From contig JAIBBJ010000064.1 in assembly GCA_019694735.1 (NCBI GenBank), positions 1-64,000 on the forward strand: a stretch of 64,000 bases of DNA. Direction: 5' to 3'. Under the pieces are notes generated by a model that saw nothing but the letters and a program-made list of their open reading frames with translations, searched no databases and was not told where the DNA came from. Positions 19,335 to 27,610 of this stretch are shown in pieces. A program made the position numbers and the translations under genes. This stretch comes from Gemmatimonadaceae bacterium. Lineage in GTDB: Bacteria; Gemmatimonadota; Gemmatimonadetes; Gemmatimonadales; Gemmatimonadaceae. Within the stretch, counting starts at the first letter, position 1; every line of letters begins with the position of its first letter.

Positions 19335-19362
19335 AATCTAAGCCCGGCCGCGGCCCAAACAA
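19335..19362 (-). promoter_or_regulatory. Putative promoter of the kdsB-dapF operon
   Basis: Read on the minus strand: TTGTTT (19362-19357), a 16-base spacer, then TAGATT (19340-19335), about 50 bases before the kdsB ATG. It is the best -35/-10 pair in the divergent kdsB/tonB gap and fits the TANNTT pattern. Confidence 0.45.
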
Positions 19363-19484
19363 GGGCTGGCGCCGGGGCGGCCGGTATCACAGCGGAACGG
19401 GGCGCGCCGCCCGCTCAAGTCTGCCAGCCTGCCACCGACACTCTAGGGGTAATCCCACCACCTTCACTCGGGAGAGTCCCCGTC

Positions 19485-19877
19485 ATGTCGTTCCGTCTCC
19501 GTTCCGGCCCCTGGGCCCTCGCCGCCCTCCTCCTCCTCGCCCCGCTGTCCGTCAAGGCGCAGGGCGCGACGGTCTATTCGCCGTCGGAGCTCGACGTCCA
19601 GCCCCGCCTCTCCTCGCAGGAGATGACCGCCCGGCTGCTCGCGCGTTCGTACCCCTCCGACCTCCAGCGCGCCGGCGTCACCGGCACGGTGCAGGTCCAG
19701 TTCGTCGTGGACGCCACCGGCAAGGTGGACCAGACGAGCATCAAGATCGTCGGCACCCCGCCGGCCCAGCTCGCCGAGGCCGCCAAGGGCGTCGTCCCCG
19801 AAATCCGGTTCCGGCCGGGCGAGATCGGCGGGAAGCCGGTCGCCTCGGTCGTGATGCTGCCGATCGTGTACAAGTAA
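19485..19877 (+). CDS. Periplasmic TonB C-terminal-domain protein
   Basis: A 130-residue protein with a signal peptide (MSFRLRSGPWALAALLLL, cleavage near VKAQG). One compact TonB_C domain follows (SYPSDLQRAGVTGTVQVQFV, DATGKVDQTSIKIV, FRPGEIGGKPVASVV). The domain normally contacts the TonB box of outer-membrane receptors. Here it lacks the N-terminal membrane anchor and the proline-rich periplasmic span, so it cannot be a complete energy transducer and may be a stand-alone binding module. GGGAGAG precedes ATG 19485. It is the only + strand gene between 2.7 and 53.4 kb and is probably monocistronic. Confidence 0.88.
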   Translation: MSFRLRSGPWALAALLLLAPLSVKAQGATVYSPSELDVQPRLSSQEMTARLLARSYPSDLQRAGVTGTVQVQFVVDATGKVDQTSIKIVGTPPAQLAEAAKGVVPEIRFRPGEIGGKPVASVVMLPIVYK

Positions 19878-19895
19878 GCCCCGTGAAGGGGGGCT

Positions 19896-19953
19896 GCTCC
19901 CGGCCCGCCGGGAGCTCGACGCCGGACCTGCCGAGACCACGGTGGGTCCGGCG
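19896..19953. terminator. Bidirectional terminator between the TonB-domain gene and trpG
   Basis: Two hairpins lie between convergent genes: GCTCCCGG/CCGGGAGC (19896-19903 with 19908-19915, 4-base loop) and CGCCGGAC/GTCCGGCG (19920-19927 with 19946-19953). No clear T-run follows on either strand. Confidence 0.55.
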
Positions 19954-19988
19954 TTCGGCCGTCGGGGGCCGTGGTGTCCGCCAGCGCC

Positions 19989-20576
19989 TCAGCGCGCCGC
20001 GCGCACCTGCGTCAGGAAGTTGACGAGCAGCGGTCTCCCCTCGGGCGTCCCGATGGACTCCGGATGGAACTGCACCCCCACCACCGGATGCGTCCGGTGC
20101 CGCAGCGCGTGGATCTCCGTCGCGTCGTCCATCGCCACGGCGGTCGCCTCGAGCTCGGCCGGCAGCGTCCCGTGCTCCACCACGAGGGAGTGGTAGCGCA
20201 TCACCTCGAGCGGGTTCGACACCCCCGCGAAGAGCCCCGTGCCGTCGTGCCGGATGCGCGAGGTCTTGCCGTGCATCACCCCGCGGGGCGCCCGGATCAC
20301 CCGGCCGCCGTACGCCTCGCCGATCGCCTGATGCCCGAGACACACGCCGAGGATCGGCACCGTCGCCCCGAACCGCCGGATGACCGGGATCGTGATCCCC
20401 GCGTCGGCGGGCGTCCCCGGCCCGGGCCCGAGCACGATCGCCTCCGGCCGCAGGGCCGCCACGTCGTCGAGCCCCACCGCATCGTTGCGCACGACGTGCG
20501 GGTCCTCCCCCAGCTCGCCCAGGTACTGGACGAGGTTGTAGGTGAAGGAGTCGTAGTTGTCGATCACGAGCAGCAT
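19989..20576 (-). CDS. trpG: Anthranilate / aminodeoxychorismate synthase glutaminase subunit
   Basis: A 195-residue class-I glutamine amidotransferase: MLLVIDNYDSFTYNLVQYL at the N-terminus, LGPGPGTPADAG, the nucleophile in ILGVCLGHQAIGEAYGG (about residue 79) and the catalytic pair in GVQFHPESIGTPEG. It supplies ammonia for anthranilate (tryptophan) or aminodeoxychorismate (folate) synthesis. Without a trpE or pabB neighbour the two cannot be separated, and it may serve both. The start appears leaderless: TAGATT ends exactly 6 bases before the ATG. Confidence 0.92.
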   Translation of the reverse strand: MLLVIDNYDSFTYNLVQYLGELGEDPHVVRNDAVGLDDVAALRPEAIVLGPGPGTPADAGITIPVIRRFGATVPILGVCLGHQAIGEAYGGRVIRAPRGVMHGKTSRIRHDGTGLFAGVSNPLEVMRYHSLVVEHGTLPAELEATAVAMDDATEIHALRHRTHPVVGVQFHPESIGTPEGRPLLVNFLTQVRAAR

Positions 20577-20582
20577 GCGGGC

Positions 20583-20588
20583 AATCTA
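20583..20588 (-). promoter_or_regulatory. Putative -10 of trpG, leaderless spacing
   Basis: TAGATT on the minus strand, then GCCCGC, then ATG. The predicted transcription start falls at or within a base or two of the start codon, and no Shine-Dalgarno is present. Confidence 0.5.
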
Positions 20589-20639
20589 GTGGTCGCGTCG
20601 CGCGGCCGTCGGCACGGCGCGCCCTGTGCCGCGCGCCCC

Positions 20640-21563
20640 TCACCCCCGCGGATGGAACTGCTTGTGGACCTGCCGCAGGTGCTCGCGGTCCACGTGCGTG
20701 TAGATCTGCGTCGTCGAGATGTCCGCGTGCCCCAGCATCTCCTGCACCGCCCGCAGGTCCGCCCCGCCCTCCAGCAGGTGCGTCGCGAACGAGTGCCGCA
20801 GCGTGTGCGGCGTCACCGGCTTCTCGATCCCCGCCTGCGTCACGTACTTCCGCAGGATCGTCCACGCCCCCATCCGGCTCAGCGGGCCTCCGCGCGCGTT
20901 CAGGAAGAGCTTCCCCTTGCCCTTCCCCTGCTCGAGCCGCGGCCGCAGCTCGCGGAGGTACATCGCCAGCGCCCCCGCCGCCTGCCGGCCGATCGGCACC
21001 AGCCGCTCCTTCCCGCCCTTGCCGAACACCCGCACCACGAGTTCCTCGAACAGCACGTCCTTCACCTCGATCCCGATCCACTCGCTCACGCGCAGCCCGG
21101 CGCCGTAGGCCAGCTCGAGCATCGCGCGATCGCGGAACGCCATGGGCTCGTCGAGCGACACCGCCCCGATCAGCCGGTCCACCTCGGTCGCGGTGAGCAC
21201 TTCCGGCAGCACGCGCCACTTCCGCGGTGTCTCGATCCGCTCGCTCGGGTCCTTCTCCACCACCCCTTCGGCGAGCAGGAACCGGTACCAGGTCCGCACC
21301 GCCGAAAGGCCGCGCCGGATGCTGCTCGGCGCGAGCCCGAGGTCCTTCAGGTGATAGACGAACTCGCGCAGGTGCGCCGGCGTCAGGCCGCCCGGCTCGC
21401 GCACCCCCTTGGTCACCGCCCACGCCGCGAGCCGCGCCAGGTCGCGCCCGTACGCCTCGTTGGTCCGCGCGCTGCTCCCCTGCTCCAGCGAGAGGAACTC
21501 GTCGAAGCGTTCGAGCAGGAAGGCGCGCCCGAGGTCCACCGGCGAGGTCAGGGGCGAGGTCAC
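20640..21563 (-). CDS. xerD: Tyrosine recombinase XerD/XerC
   Basis: A 307-residue site-specific recombinase, standard for chromosomal Xer proteins. An N-terminal SAM-like core-binding domain (about 15-105) is followed by the catalytic domain. Catalytic residues are visible as Arg in AGLRVSEW, Lys in GKGGKERLVP, His-x-x-Arg in HTLRHSFATHL, His in MLGHADISTT and the Tyr nucleophile in TQIYTHVDREHL. It should act at dif to resolve chromosome dimers; a candidate dif lies 18 kb to the left. Whether it is XerC or XerD is uncertain, and the partner is not in the window. The GTG start is leaderless-looking. Confidence 0.92.
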   Translation of the reverse strand: MTSPLTSPVDLGRAFLLERFDEFLSLEQGSSARTNEAYGRDLARLAAWAVTKGVREPGGLTPAHLREFVYHLKDLGLAPSSIRRGLSAVRTWYRFLLAEGVVEKDPSERIETPRKWRVLPEVLTATEVDRLIGAVSLDEPMAFRDRAMLELAYGAGLRVSEWIGIEVKDVLFEELVVRVFGKGGKERLVPIGRQAAGALAMYLRELRPRLEQGKGKGKLFLNARGGPLSRMGAWTILRKYVTQAGIEKPVTPHTLRHSFATHLLEGGADLRAVQEMLGHADISTTQIYTHVDREHLRQVHKQFHPRG

Positions 21564-21569
21564 GGCCGG

Positions 21570-21575
21570 AATCTA
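21570..21575 (-). promoter_or_regulatory. Putative -10 of xerD, leaderless spacing
   Basis: TAGATT on the minus strand followed by CCGGCC and GTG. It is the same hexamer and the same 6-base spacing as trpG, with no visible Shine-Dalgarno or -35. Confidence 0.5.
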
Positions 21576-21621
21576 CGACGACCGATCCAGCCCAGCGGCG
21601 CGCCGCTCACGCCGACGCCCG

Positions 21622-22323
21622 TCACGCGACCGGCGGCGTGCCCCCGGGCGGCGTCCGCACGCGCGCATGCTCCCCGCTCCGCCGCGCCGCCCGCGCCGCC
21701 TGCAGCCGCTTCCAGAGCCGCCACCCCACCGCCGCCAGCACCACCGCCGCGATCACCGCGCCGATCCCGACGTCGCGCGCCAGCCGCTCCAGGCTCTGCC
21801 GGACCGTCGCCCAGTCGGCTCCCACCCGGAACGCGATCCATGCGATCAGCCCGTACCAGAGCCCCGACGCGACCGAGAAGATCAGCGTCACCTCCCAGAG
21901 CGGCACCCGGAGCGCGCCCGCCGCCGCCGGCACCACCGCCCGGATCCCCGGCACGAACCGGCTCACGAAGAGCGCCACCCACCCGTACTGCCGATACGCG
22001 TCCTCCACCCGGTGCTCGGCCGCCTCCAGCTTCGCCTCGCCCCCGCCGAACCGGAACTTGCCGATCCGCTTCGCCACCCACTCCGCGCCCAGCCGGCGCC
22101 CGATCCACCACATCAGCAGCGCGCCGAGCACGCTGCCGCTCGTCACCATCACGATCGTGGGGACCAGCTCGCCGCCCGAGCGCGCGGCGTAGAACGCCAG
22201 CAGCGCCGCGGCGAGGTCGCCCGGCATGATCGGCACCACGCCCTCGATGAGGGACGCGAGGAAGATGAGCAGATAGAGCGTCCCGAGCGGCGCGCTCGAG
22301 AGCCAGCCCAGGAAGCGCTCCAT
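21622..22323 (-). CDS. DedA-family membrane protein
   Basis: A 233-residue inner-membrane protein of the DedA/VTT family, which is implicated in flipping lipid carriers and phospholipids and in envelope homeostasis. It has GTLYLLIFLASLIEGVVPIMPGD near the N-terminus, with the acidic residue usual for the family. The conserved RFVPGIRAVVPAAAG (about 130-145) precedes the final helices. The C-terminus is basic (LWKRLQAARAARRSGEHA). Its ATG directly follows the ispF stop, so it is the last gene of the acpP-fabF-mqn-ispF run. Confidence 0.9.
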   Translation of the reverse strand: MERFLGWLSSAPLGTLYLLIFLASLIEGVVPIMPGDLAAALLAFYAARSGGELVPTIVMVTSGSVLGALLMWWIGRRLGAEWVAKRIGKFRFGGGEAKLEAAEHRVEDAYRQYGWVALFVSRFVPGIRAVVPAAAGALRVPLWEVTLIFSVASGLWYGLIAWIAFRVGADWATVRQSLERLARDVGIGAVIAAVVLAAVGWRLWKRLQAARAARRSGEHARVRTPPGGTPPVA

Positions 22324-22818
22324 TCAGCCCGGCGCGACGCGCACGAGGGTGGCGACCGCGACGCAGGCGAGCCCCTCGCCGTGCCCGATCCACCCCATCC
22401 CCTCGTTCGTCTTCCCCTTCACCATCACCTGCTCCGGCGCCACGCCGATCGCCGCCGCCAGCCGCTCGCGGATCGCCGGCCGGTGGGGCCCCAGCTTCGG
22501 CGTCTCCGCGATCACGGTGATGTCGCACTGCGCCGGCGCCCAGCCCGCCGCCCGCACCCGCGCGACCGCGAGCCGCAGCATCTCGATGCTGTCGCGGCCC
22601 GCATTCTCGGCCTTCGTCTCGGGGAACATCTCCCCGATGTCGCCGACGCCTGCGCCGCCGAGGATCGCGTCCGTCAGCGCGTGGCAGACCGCGTCGGCGT
22701 CGCTGTGCCCGGTGCAGCGCACCGCCGCGGGGATCAGCACACCGCCGAGGATCACGCCGTGGCCCTCGGCGAAGCGGTGCGAGTCGTAGCCGATGCCGAC
22801 GCGGTGGGCGAGGGTCAC
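22324..22818 (-). CDS. ispF: 2-C-methyl-D-erythritol 2,4-cyclodiphosphate synthase
   Basis: A 164-residue enzyme of the MEP isoprenoid pathway that closes the cyclodiphosphate ring. Zn ligands and active site are seen in GIGYDSHRFAEG, GHSDADAVCHALTDAILGG and DIGEMFPETKAENAGRDS; the C-terminal TNEGMGWIGHGEGLA is also typical. It starts with GTG. IspD is not adjacent. Co-location with menaquinone genes is sensible, since the isoprenoid side chain of menaquinone comes from this pathway. Confidence 0.96.
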   Translation of the reverse strand: MTLAHRVGIGYDSHRFAEGHGVILGGVLIPAAVRCTGHSDADAVCHALTDAILGGAGVGDIGEMFPETKAENAGRDSIEMLRLAVARVRAAGWAPAQCDITVIAETPKLGPHRPAIRERLAAAIGVAPEQVMVKGKTNEGMGWIGHGEGLACVAVATLVRVAPG

Positions 22819-22825
22819 GCGCGCC

Positions 22826-23866
22826 TCAGGCCGCCGCCGGGGCGGCCTCGATGATGGTGTAGTCCTGCCGGCGGCGCCGCGGCTCGAACCCCGCCTCGCG
22901 GATCAGCATCTCCATCTCCTCGATCGATGTCCGGTGCGTCGTGTTCGCCGCCGACACCACGTTCTCCTCCAGCATCAGCGAGCCGAAGTCGTTGCACCCG
23001 TAGTGCAGCGCCGTCTGCCCCACCTTCATCCCCATCGTCACCCAGCTCGCCTGGATGTTCGGGATGTTCTCCAGCACCGTCCGCGCGAACGCCGTCGTGC
23101 GGAGGTACTCCGCCGCGTCCGTCTTCGGCATGTGGCTCATCTCCGGCGTGTTCTCCGGCTGCAGCGGCCAGCAGATGAACGCCGTGAACCCCTTCGTGCG
23201 GTCCTGCACCGCCTTCAGCCGCAGCAGGTGCTCCACCCGCTCCGCCTTCGTCTCGCCGATCCCGTACATCATCGTGCACGAGGTCTTCAGCCCCTCCTGG
23301 TGCGCGATCTCCATCACCTCGAGCCACCGGTCGGCGCCCGCCTTCTTCTTCGCCACGTTGTCCCGCACGCGCTGCACGAGGATCTCGCCGCCGCCCCCCG
23401 GGATCGAGTCCAGCCCCGCCTTCACCAGCTCCTGGATCACCGTCCGCGCGTCCATCCGGTACAGCGTGCTCCAGAAGTCCACCTCGCTCGGCGAGAACCC
23501 GTGCACGTGGATCGGATGGTGCCGCTTGATGTACTTGAGGAGCTCCAGGTACCACTCGAACGGGATGTACGGGTTGTGACCGCCCTGGATCAGGATCTGC
23601 ACCCCGCCCAGCGCCTTCACCTCGTCGATCTTCGCGCCGATCTGCTCGTACGAGAGCGTCCACCCCTCGCCGTGCTTCGGGCGCCGGTAGAACGCGCAGA
23701 AGCCGCAGTCGGCCACGCACACGTTCGTGTAGTTGATGTTCCGGTCCACGATGTACGTCACCACCGGGTCCGGATGCAGGCGCCGCCGGATGCGGTCCGC
23801 ATCCGACGCCAGTTCCAGCAGCGGCGCCTTCGTGTAGTAGTCGAGGAGGTCCGTTTCGAGCGACAT
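22826..23866 (-). CDS. mqnC: Cyclic dehypoxanthinyl futalosine synthase (radical SAM)
   Basis: A 346-residue radical-SAM enzyme that cyclises dehypoxanthine futalosine in the futalosine route to menaquinone. The 4Fe-4S motif is the standard CX3CX2C (NVCVADCGFCAFYR, about 49-62). Further family blocks are GGVQILIQGGHNPYIPFEWY, GLDSIPGGGGEI and GMKVGQTALHYGCNDFG. It is of normal length. It lies between ispF and mqnA on the same strand. Confidence 0.96.
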   Translation of the reverse strand: MSLETDLLDYYTKAPLLELASDADRIRRRLHPDPVVTYIVDRNINYTNVCVADCGFCAFYRRPKHGEGWTLSYEQIGAKIDEVKALGGVQILIQGGHNPYIPFEWYLELLKYIKRHHPIHVHGFSPSEVDFWSTLYRMDARTVIQELVKAGLDSIPGGGGEILVQRVRDNVAKKKAGADRWLEVMEIAHQEGLKTSCTMMYGIGETKAERVEHLLRLKAVQDRTKGFTAFICWPLQPENTPEMSHMPKTDAAEYLRTTAFARTVLENIPNIQASWVTMGMKVGQTALHYGCNDFGSLMLEENVVSAANTTHRTSIEEMEMLIREAGFEPRRRRQDYTIIEAAPAAA

Positions 23867-23904
23867 CGGTCGTCAGGCAGGAGGAGTGGGTCGGTCGTCG
23901 GGCG

Positions 23905-24759
23905 TCAGCTGCGGGCGACGGCGGGCAGGAACGCGAGCTTGCCCTTCGGCACGCGGCCGGCGAGCTCGAGGCGGCGGAAGAACTCCGTCAGCCCCTCCAG
24001 CTCCGCCAGCCCGAGCCGCCAGTCGAGCCCGTCGAAGTAGTGGCGGCACTCGGCCACCGGCACGCCCGTCGCCCGGGCGGCCTGCGCCGAGAGGTCATCG
24101 AGGTGCGCGAGGCCCCAGTCGCGGCTGCGGATCAGGCTCGCGTGCAGCGCCAGCGCGTCCGCCACCGGCGTCGTCCGCTGCGCGACCCACACCGCGAACA
24201 CGAACGGCAGCCCCGTCCACGCCTTCCACTCCGCGCCCAGGTCATAGACGTGGCGGTAGAACGCGCCGTGGCTCTGCGCCAGCGGGTGCTCGGCGCTCTG
24301 CAGCATCAGTGCGGCGTCGCCGATCACGAGCCGTCCGGCCACGTCGTCGCCGTCGCGGCCCAGCGTGTCGCGCTCGGCGTCCCCCGGCACGAAGTCGGGG
24401 CGCGCCTTCCACACGTGCTCGAACAGCAGCTCCAGCAGGTGCACGCTCGTCATGGACGACCGGCTGATCAGCACCCGCCTGCCGGCGAGCCGCTCGGCCG
24501 GCTCGTGCGAGAAGAGCATCACGCTCCGCACCGGCCCGTTGGACGCGATCGCGAGGTCGGGGAGCAGCAGGTAGCGGTTGCTGTCGCGCGCGTACTCCAC
24601 CGCCGAGACCACCGACACGTCGAGCGCGCCCTCGGCCATCATCCGGTTGAGCGCGGTCGGTACGCCGTCCACCAGCGTGGCATCGATCGGCACGATCCCC
24701 CGGTCCACCGCCCCGTACACGGGGAAGCAGTTGATGTAGGGGATGCGGCCGAGGCGCAC
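23905..24759 (-). CDS. mqnA: Chorismate dehydratase
   Basis: A 284-residue periplasmic-binding-protein-fold enzyme converting chorismate to 3-[(1-carboxyvinyl)oxy]benzoate, the first committed step of the futalosine pathway. MRLGRIPYINCFPVYGAVD and LDVSVVSAVEYARDSNRYL are typical, followed by GPVRSVMLFS and a ligand loop SRSSMTSVHLLELL. It starts with GTG, one base after the mqnE stop. It supplies the substrate for MqnE directly. Confidence 0.94.
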   Translation of the reverse strand: MRLGRIPYINCFPVYGAVDRGIVPIDATLVDGVPTALNRMMAEGALDVSVVSAVEYARDSNRYLLLPDLAIASNGPVRSVMLFSHEPAERLAGRRVLISRSSMTSVHLLELLFEHVWKARPDFVPGDAERDTLGRDGDDVAGRLVIGDAALMLQSAEHPLAQSHGAFYRHVYDLGAEWKAWTGLPFVFAVWVAQRTTPVADALALHASLIRSRDWGLAHLDDLSAQAARATGVPVAECRHYFDGLDWRLGLAELEGLTEFFRRLELAGRVPKGKLAFLPAVARS

Positions 24760-24760
24760 G

Positions 24761-25963
24761 TCAGGCCCCGACGGCCAGCGGCAGGGTCCGCGGCGCGGTG
24801 ACCACCGGGTCCTGGGCCGGGTCGTCGAAGCGCCGGATCACCTGGTAGAAGCTGTCGCGCTCGGCCGGCACCTTCCCCGCCCCGCGGATCAGCGCCAGCA
24901 GCTCGGGGAGCGTCATCCGCTGCTGCGTCCTCGCCCCGACCGCGTGGTAGATCTTCTCGCGCACCACCGTCCCCTCGAGGTCGTTCACGCCGTAGTGCAG
25001 CGCGACCTGCGAGATGGAGGGCGTGACCATGATCCAGTGGCTCTTCACGTGCTGGAAGTTGTCCAGGAAGAGCCGCCCGACCGCGAGGTTCTTGAGGTCG
25101 TCCACGCCCGACGTCGCGATCCCCTGGCGGCCGAGCTTCTTGCCGAGCTCGTTGTCGTCGGGGTGGTAGGCGAGCGGGATGTAGGCGAGGAAGCCGCCGG
25201 TGTCGTCCTGCAGATCGCGCAGCATCTGCAGGTGCTCCATCCGGTCGGCGTAGCTCTCCACGTGCCCGTAGAGCATCGTGCAGTTGGAGCGGATGCCGAG
25301 CTGGTGCGCGGCCCGGTGGACCCCCACGTAGTCGGCCGCGCCGAGCTTCTTGCGGGCGATCTCCTCGCGCACGGCGGCCGAGAAGGTCTCGGCGCCGCCG
25401 CCGGGGAGCGTGTCGAGTCCTGCCTCGCGCAGCGCGCTGAGCACCTCGCTCCACCCGAGCTTCTCGATCCGCGCGATGTGCGCGATCTCCACCGCCGTGA
25501 GCGCCTTGATGTGCACGTGCGGCAGCTCGCGCTTCAGCGCGCGGAACATCGTCGTGTAGTACTCGAGCCCGGCCTGCATGTCGAGCCCGCCGACGATGTG
25601 GAACTCCTTCGTCATCCCGTCGTTGCCCGACTTGGCCTCGGCCAGCACCTGGTCGAGCGTGTAGCGGTAGGCGCCCTCCTCCTTCGGGAGGCGCGCGTAG
25701 CCGCAGAACACGCACGTCGTGCGCAGCGTGCAGATGTTCGTCGGGTTGATGTGCTGGTTCGACGCGAACGTGACCAGGTCGCCGTTCTTCGCCCGGTTCA
25801 CCGCGTCGGCGAGCAGGCCGACGCCGGTGAGGTCGGGCGACGCGAAGAGGGCGACGCCATCCGCCTGCGAGAGGCGGTGGCCGTTCGCGACCTTCTCCGC
25901 GACGGCACGCACCGCGGGGTCGGCGATGCGCTCGAAGGGGATGTTCAGCGCGGTCGCCGTCAC
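24761..25963 (-). CDS. mqnE: Aminofutalosine synthase (radical SAM) with variant cysteine motif
   Basis: A 400-residue radical-SAM enzyme that adds the adenosyl radical to the chorismate-derived enol ether to make aminofutalosine. Family blocks are NQHINPTNICTLRTTCVFCG, TKEFHIVGGLD, GLDTLPGGGAE, SNCTMLYGHVESYADRM and SQVALHYGVNDLEGTVV. Family members I recall bind the cluster with CX3CX2C. Here the spacing is CX5CX2C (CTLRTTCVFC, about residues 77-86), clear in the DNA with no frameshift. The rest looks intact, so function is probably kept. It lies 4 bases after fabF. Confidence 0.93.
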   Translation of the reverse strand: MTATALNIPFERIADPAVRAVAEKVANGHRLSQADGVALFASPDLTGVGLLADAVNRAKNGDLVTFASNQHINPTNICTLRTTCVFCGYARLPKEEGAYRYTLDQVLAEAKSGNDGMTKEFHIVGGLDMQAGLEYYTTMFRALKRELPHVHIKALTAVEIAHIARIEKLGWSEVLSALREAGLDTLPGGGAETFSAAVREEIARKKLGAADYVGVHRAAHQLGIRSNCTMLYGHVESYADRMEHLQMLRDLQDDTGGFLAYIPLAYHPDDNELGKKLGRQGIATSGVDDLKNLAVGRLFLDNFQHVKSHWIMVTPSISQVALHYGVNDLEGTVVREKIYHAVGARTQQRMTLPELLALIRGAGKVPAERDSFYQVIRRFDDPAQDPVVTAPRTLPLAVGA

Positions 25964-25967
25964 TGGG

Positions 25968-27221
25968 TCAGTCCGTGAGCCGTCGCAGCGCGAGGCTGGC
26001 GTTGTGCCCGCCGAAGCCCGAGGAGTTGGAGAGGGCGGCGTGCACCTCGCGCCGGACCGGCACGTTCGCCGTGCAGTCCAGGTCGCACTCGGGGTCGGGG
26101 GTCGTGAGGTTGATCGTCGGCGGGATGATGCCGTGCGTGATCGCGAGGGCCGTGAAGATGGCCTCCACCGCGCCGGCGGCGCCGAGCATGTGGCCGGTGC
26201 ACGACTTCGTCGAGCTCACGTTGAGCCCCGTCGCGTGCGGGCCGAAGACCTTCTTGATCGCGCGGATCTCGTTCGGGTCGTTGAGCGGCGTCGAGGTGCC
26301 GTGCGCATTCACGTACTGCACGTCGGCCGGCGAGAGCCCGCCGTCCTCCAGCGCCCGCCGCATCGCGCGCTGCAGCCCCTCGTGGTCCTCGGGCTGCCCC
26401 GTCAGGTGGTACGCGTCGCCGGTGGCGCCGTACCCCACCACCTCGGCGTAGATGCGCGCCCCGCGCGCCTTCGCGTGCGCGAGCTCCTCCAGCACCACCA
26501 CGCCCGACCCCTCGCCCAGCACGAACCCGTCCCGCGTCTGGTCGAACGGCCGCGACGCCGTCTCCGGCGACTCGTTCCGCGTGGACAGCGCCTGCATGTT
26601 CGCGAAGCCGCCGATCGCCATCGGCGACACCGCCGCCTCGGTCCCGCCGGCCACGATCACGTCGGCGTCGCCGTACGCGATCAGCCGGAAGGCGTCCCCG
26701 ATCGCATGCGCCGACGAGGCGCAGGCCGACTGGGTCGCGTAGTTCGGGCCCTTCGCGCCGAAGCGCATCGAGACCACGCCCGCCGCGATGTCGCCGATGA
26801 ACATCGGGACGAAGAAGGGGGAGATCCGCCCCGGGCCCTGCTCGAACAGCACCTTGCACTGCGCCTCGAAGGTCTCGATCCCGCCGATCCCCGAGCCGAT
26901 GATCACGCCGGTGCGCTCCCGCACGTACCCGGTGCCCTCGCCGAACCCCGCGTCGCGCATCGCCTGCACCGCCGCCGCCATCGCGTACTGCGTGTACAGG
27001 TCCGCCCGCTTCGCCTCCTTGCGGTCCATGTACTGCGCGACGTCGAACCCCTTCACCTCATGGGCGAACCGCACCTTGTGCGCCGAGGCATCGAACCGCG
27101 TGATCGGTCCGCCGCCCGACTTCCCGTCGAGCAGCGCCTGCCAGGTGCTCGCGACGTCCGTGCCGATCGACGTCACGCACCCGGCCCCCGTGATCACCAC
27201 CCGGCGCTTCAGGGATCCCAT
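25968..27221 (-). CDS. fabF: 3-oxoacyl-ACP synthase II
   Basis: A 417-residue condensing enzyme that elongates acyl-ACP with malonyl-ACP. The catalytic Cys is in TQSACASSAHAIGDAF, and the two His are in YVNAHGTSTPLNDPNE and STKSCTGHMLGAAGAVEA. It starts 3 bases after the acpP stop, the common acpP-fabF pair. Unusually, the menaquinone genes mqnE, mqnA and mqnC continue directly behind it. Confidence 0.96.
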   Translation of the reverse strand: MGSLKRRVVITGAGCVTSIGTDVASTWQALLDGKSGGGPITRFDASAHKVRFAHEVKGFDVAQYMDRKEAKRADLYTQYAMAAAVQAMRDAGFGEGTGYVRERTGVIIGSGIGGIETFEAQCKVLFEQGPGRISPFFVPMFIGDIAAGVVSMRFGAKGPNYATQSACASSAHAIGDAFRLIAYGDADVIVAGGTEAAVSPMAIGGFANMQALSTRNESPETASRPFDQTRDGFVLGEGSGVVVLEELAHAKARGARIYAEVVGYGATGDAYHLTGQPEDHEGLQRAMRRALEDGGLSPADVQYVNAHGTSTPLNDPNEIRAIKKVFGPHATGLNVSSTKSCTGHMLGAAGAVEAIFTALAITHGIIPPTINLTTPDPECDLDCTANVPVRREVHAALSNSSGFGGHNASLALRRLTD

Positions 27222-27224
27222 CGC

Positions 27225-27464
27225 TCAGCCGCCGATCTTGCCGTTCAGGTACGTGATGGCGTCGCCGACCGTCCGGAGCTTCTCGGCGTCCTCGTCCGGG
27301 ATGTCGATGTTGAACTCCTTCTCGAACTCCATCACGAGCTCCACGATGTCGAGCGAGTCGGCACCGAGGTCCTCGATGAAGCTCGCGCCGTCGGTCAGCT
27401 TCTCGCGCTCGACGCCGAGCTCCTTCTCGATGATATCCTTGACCTTCGCGGAATGGTCGGCCAT
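27225..27464 (-). CDS. acpP: Acyl carrier protein
   Basis: A 79-residue acidic helical protein that carries acyl chains on a phosphopantetheine arm. The attachment Ser37 is in [14 protein letters not shown], and the N-terminal helix and final YLNGKIGG are typical. A CGGAG-type ribosome site precedes it. A promoter-like AT-rich patch lies about 45 bases upstream, so it starts a new unit after the fabG terminator. Confidence 0.97.
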   Translation of the reverse strand: MADHSAKVKDIIEKELGVEREKLTDGASFIEDLGADSLDIVELVMEFEKEFNIDIPDEDAEKLRTVGDAITYLNGKIGG

Positions 27465-27506
27465 GCGAATGGACTCCGTAGGGGTGGGACTGCGGAACGT
27501 GCGCTA

Positions 27507-27512
27507 AATATA
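27507..27512 (-). promoter_or_regulatory. Putative -10 of acpP-fabF-mqn operon
   Basis: On the minus strand CATATATTTAGC contains TATATT, an AT-rich box about 42 bases before the acpP ATG and downstream of the fabG terminator. No good -35 is seen. Confidence 0.45.
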
Positions 27513-27542
27513 TGCGGCGGAAGGGCCAAGGCCACGCCGCGG

Positions 27543-27604
27543 GGGGCCCGTCCGGGCCCCGCCACCACCGGCCGCGCGGCGCCCTCGGGGCGCCCGGCGC
27601 GGCC
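27543..27604 (-). terminator. Double hairpin terminator after fabG
   Basis: Just past the fabG stop, read on the minus strand, is a long hairpin (27570-27584 with 27588-27604, 15 pairs, one 2-base bulge, 3-base loop). A second, GGGGCCC/GGGCCCC (27543-27549 with 27554-27560), follows. It separates fabG from the acpP promoter. Confidence 0.65.
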
Positions 27605-27610
27605 CCCGTT

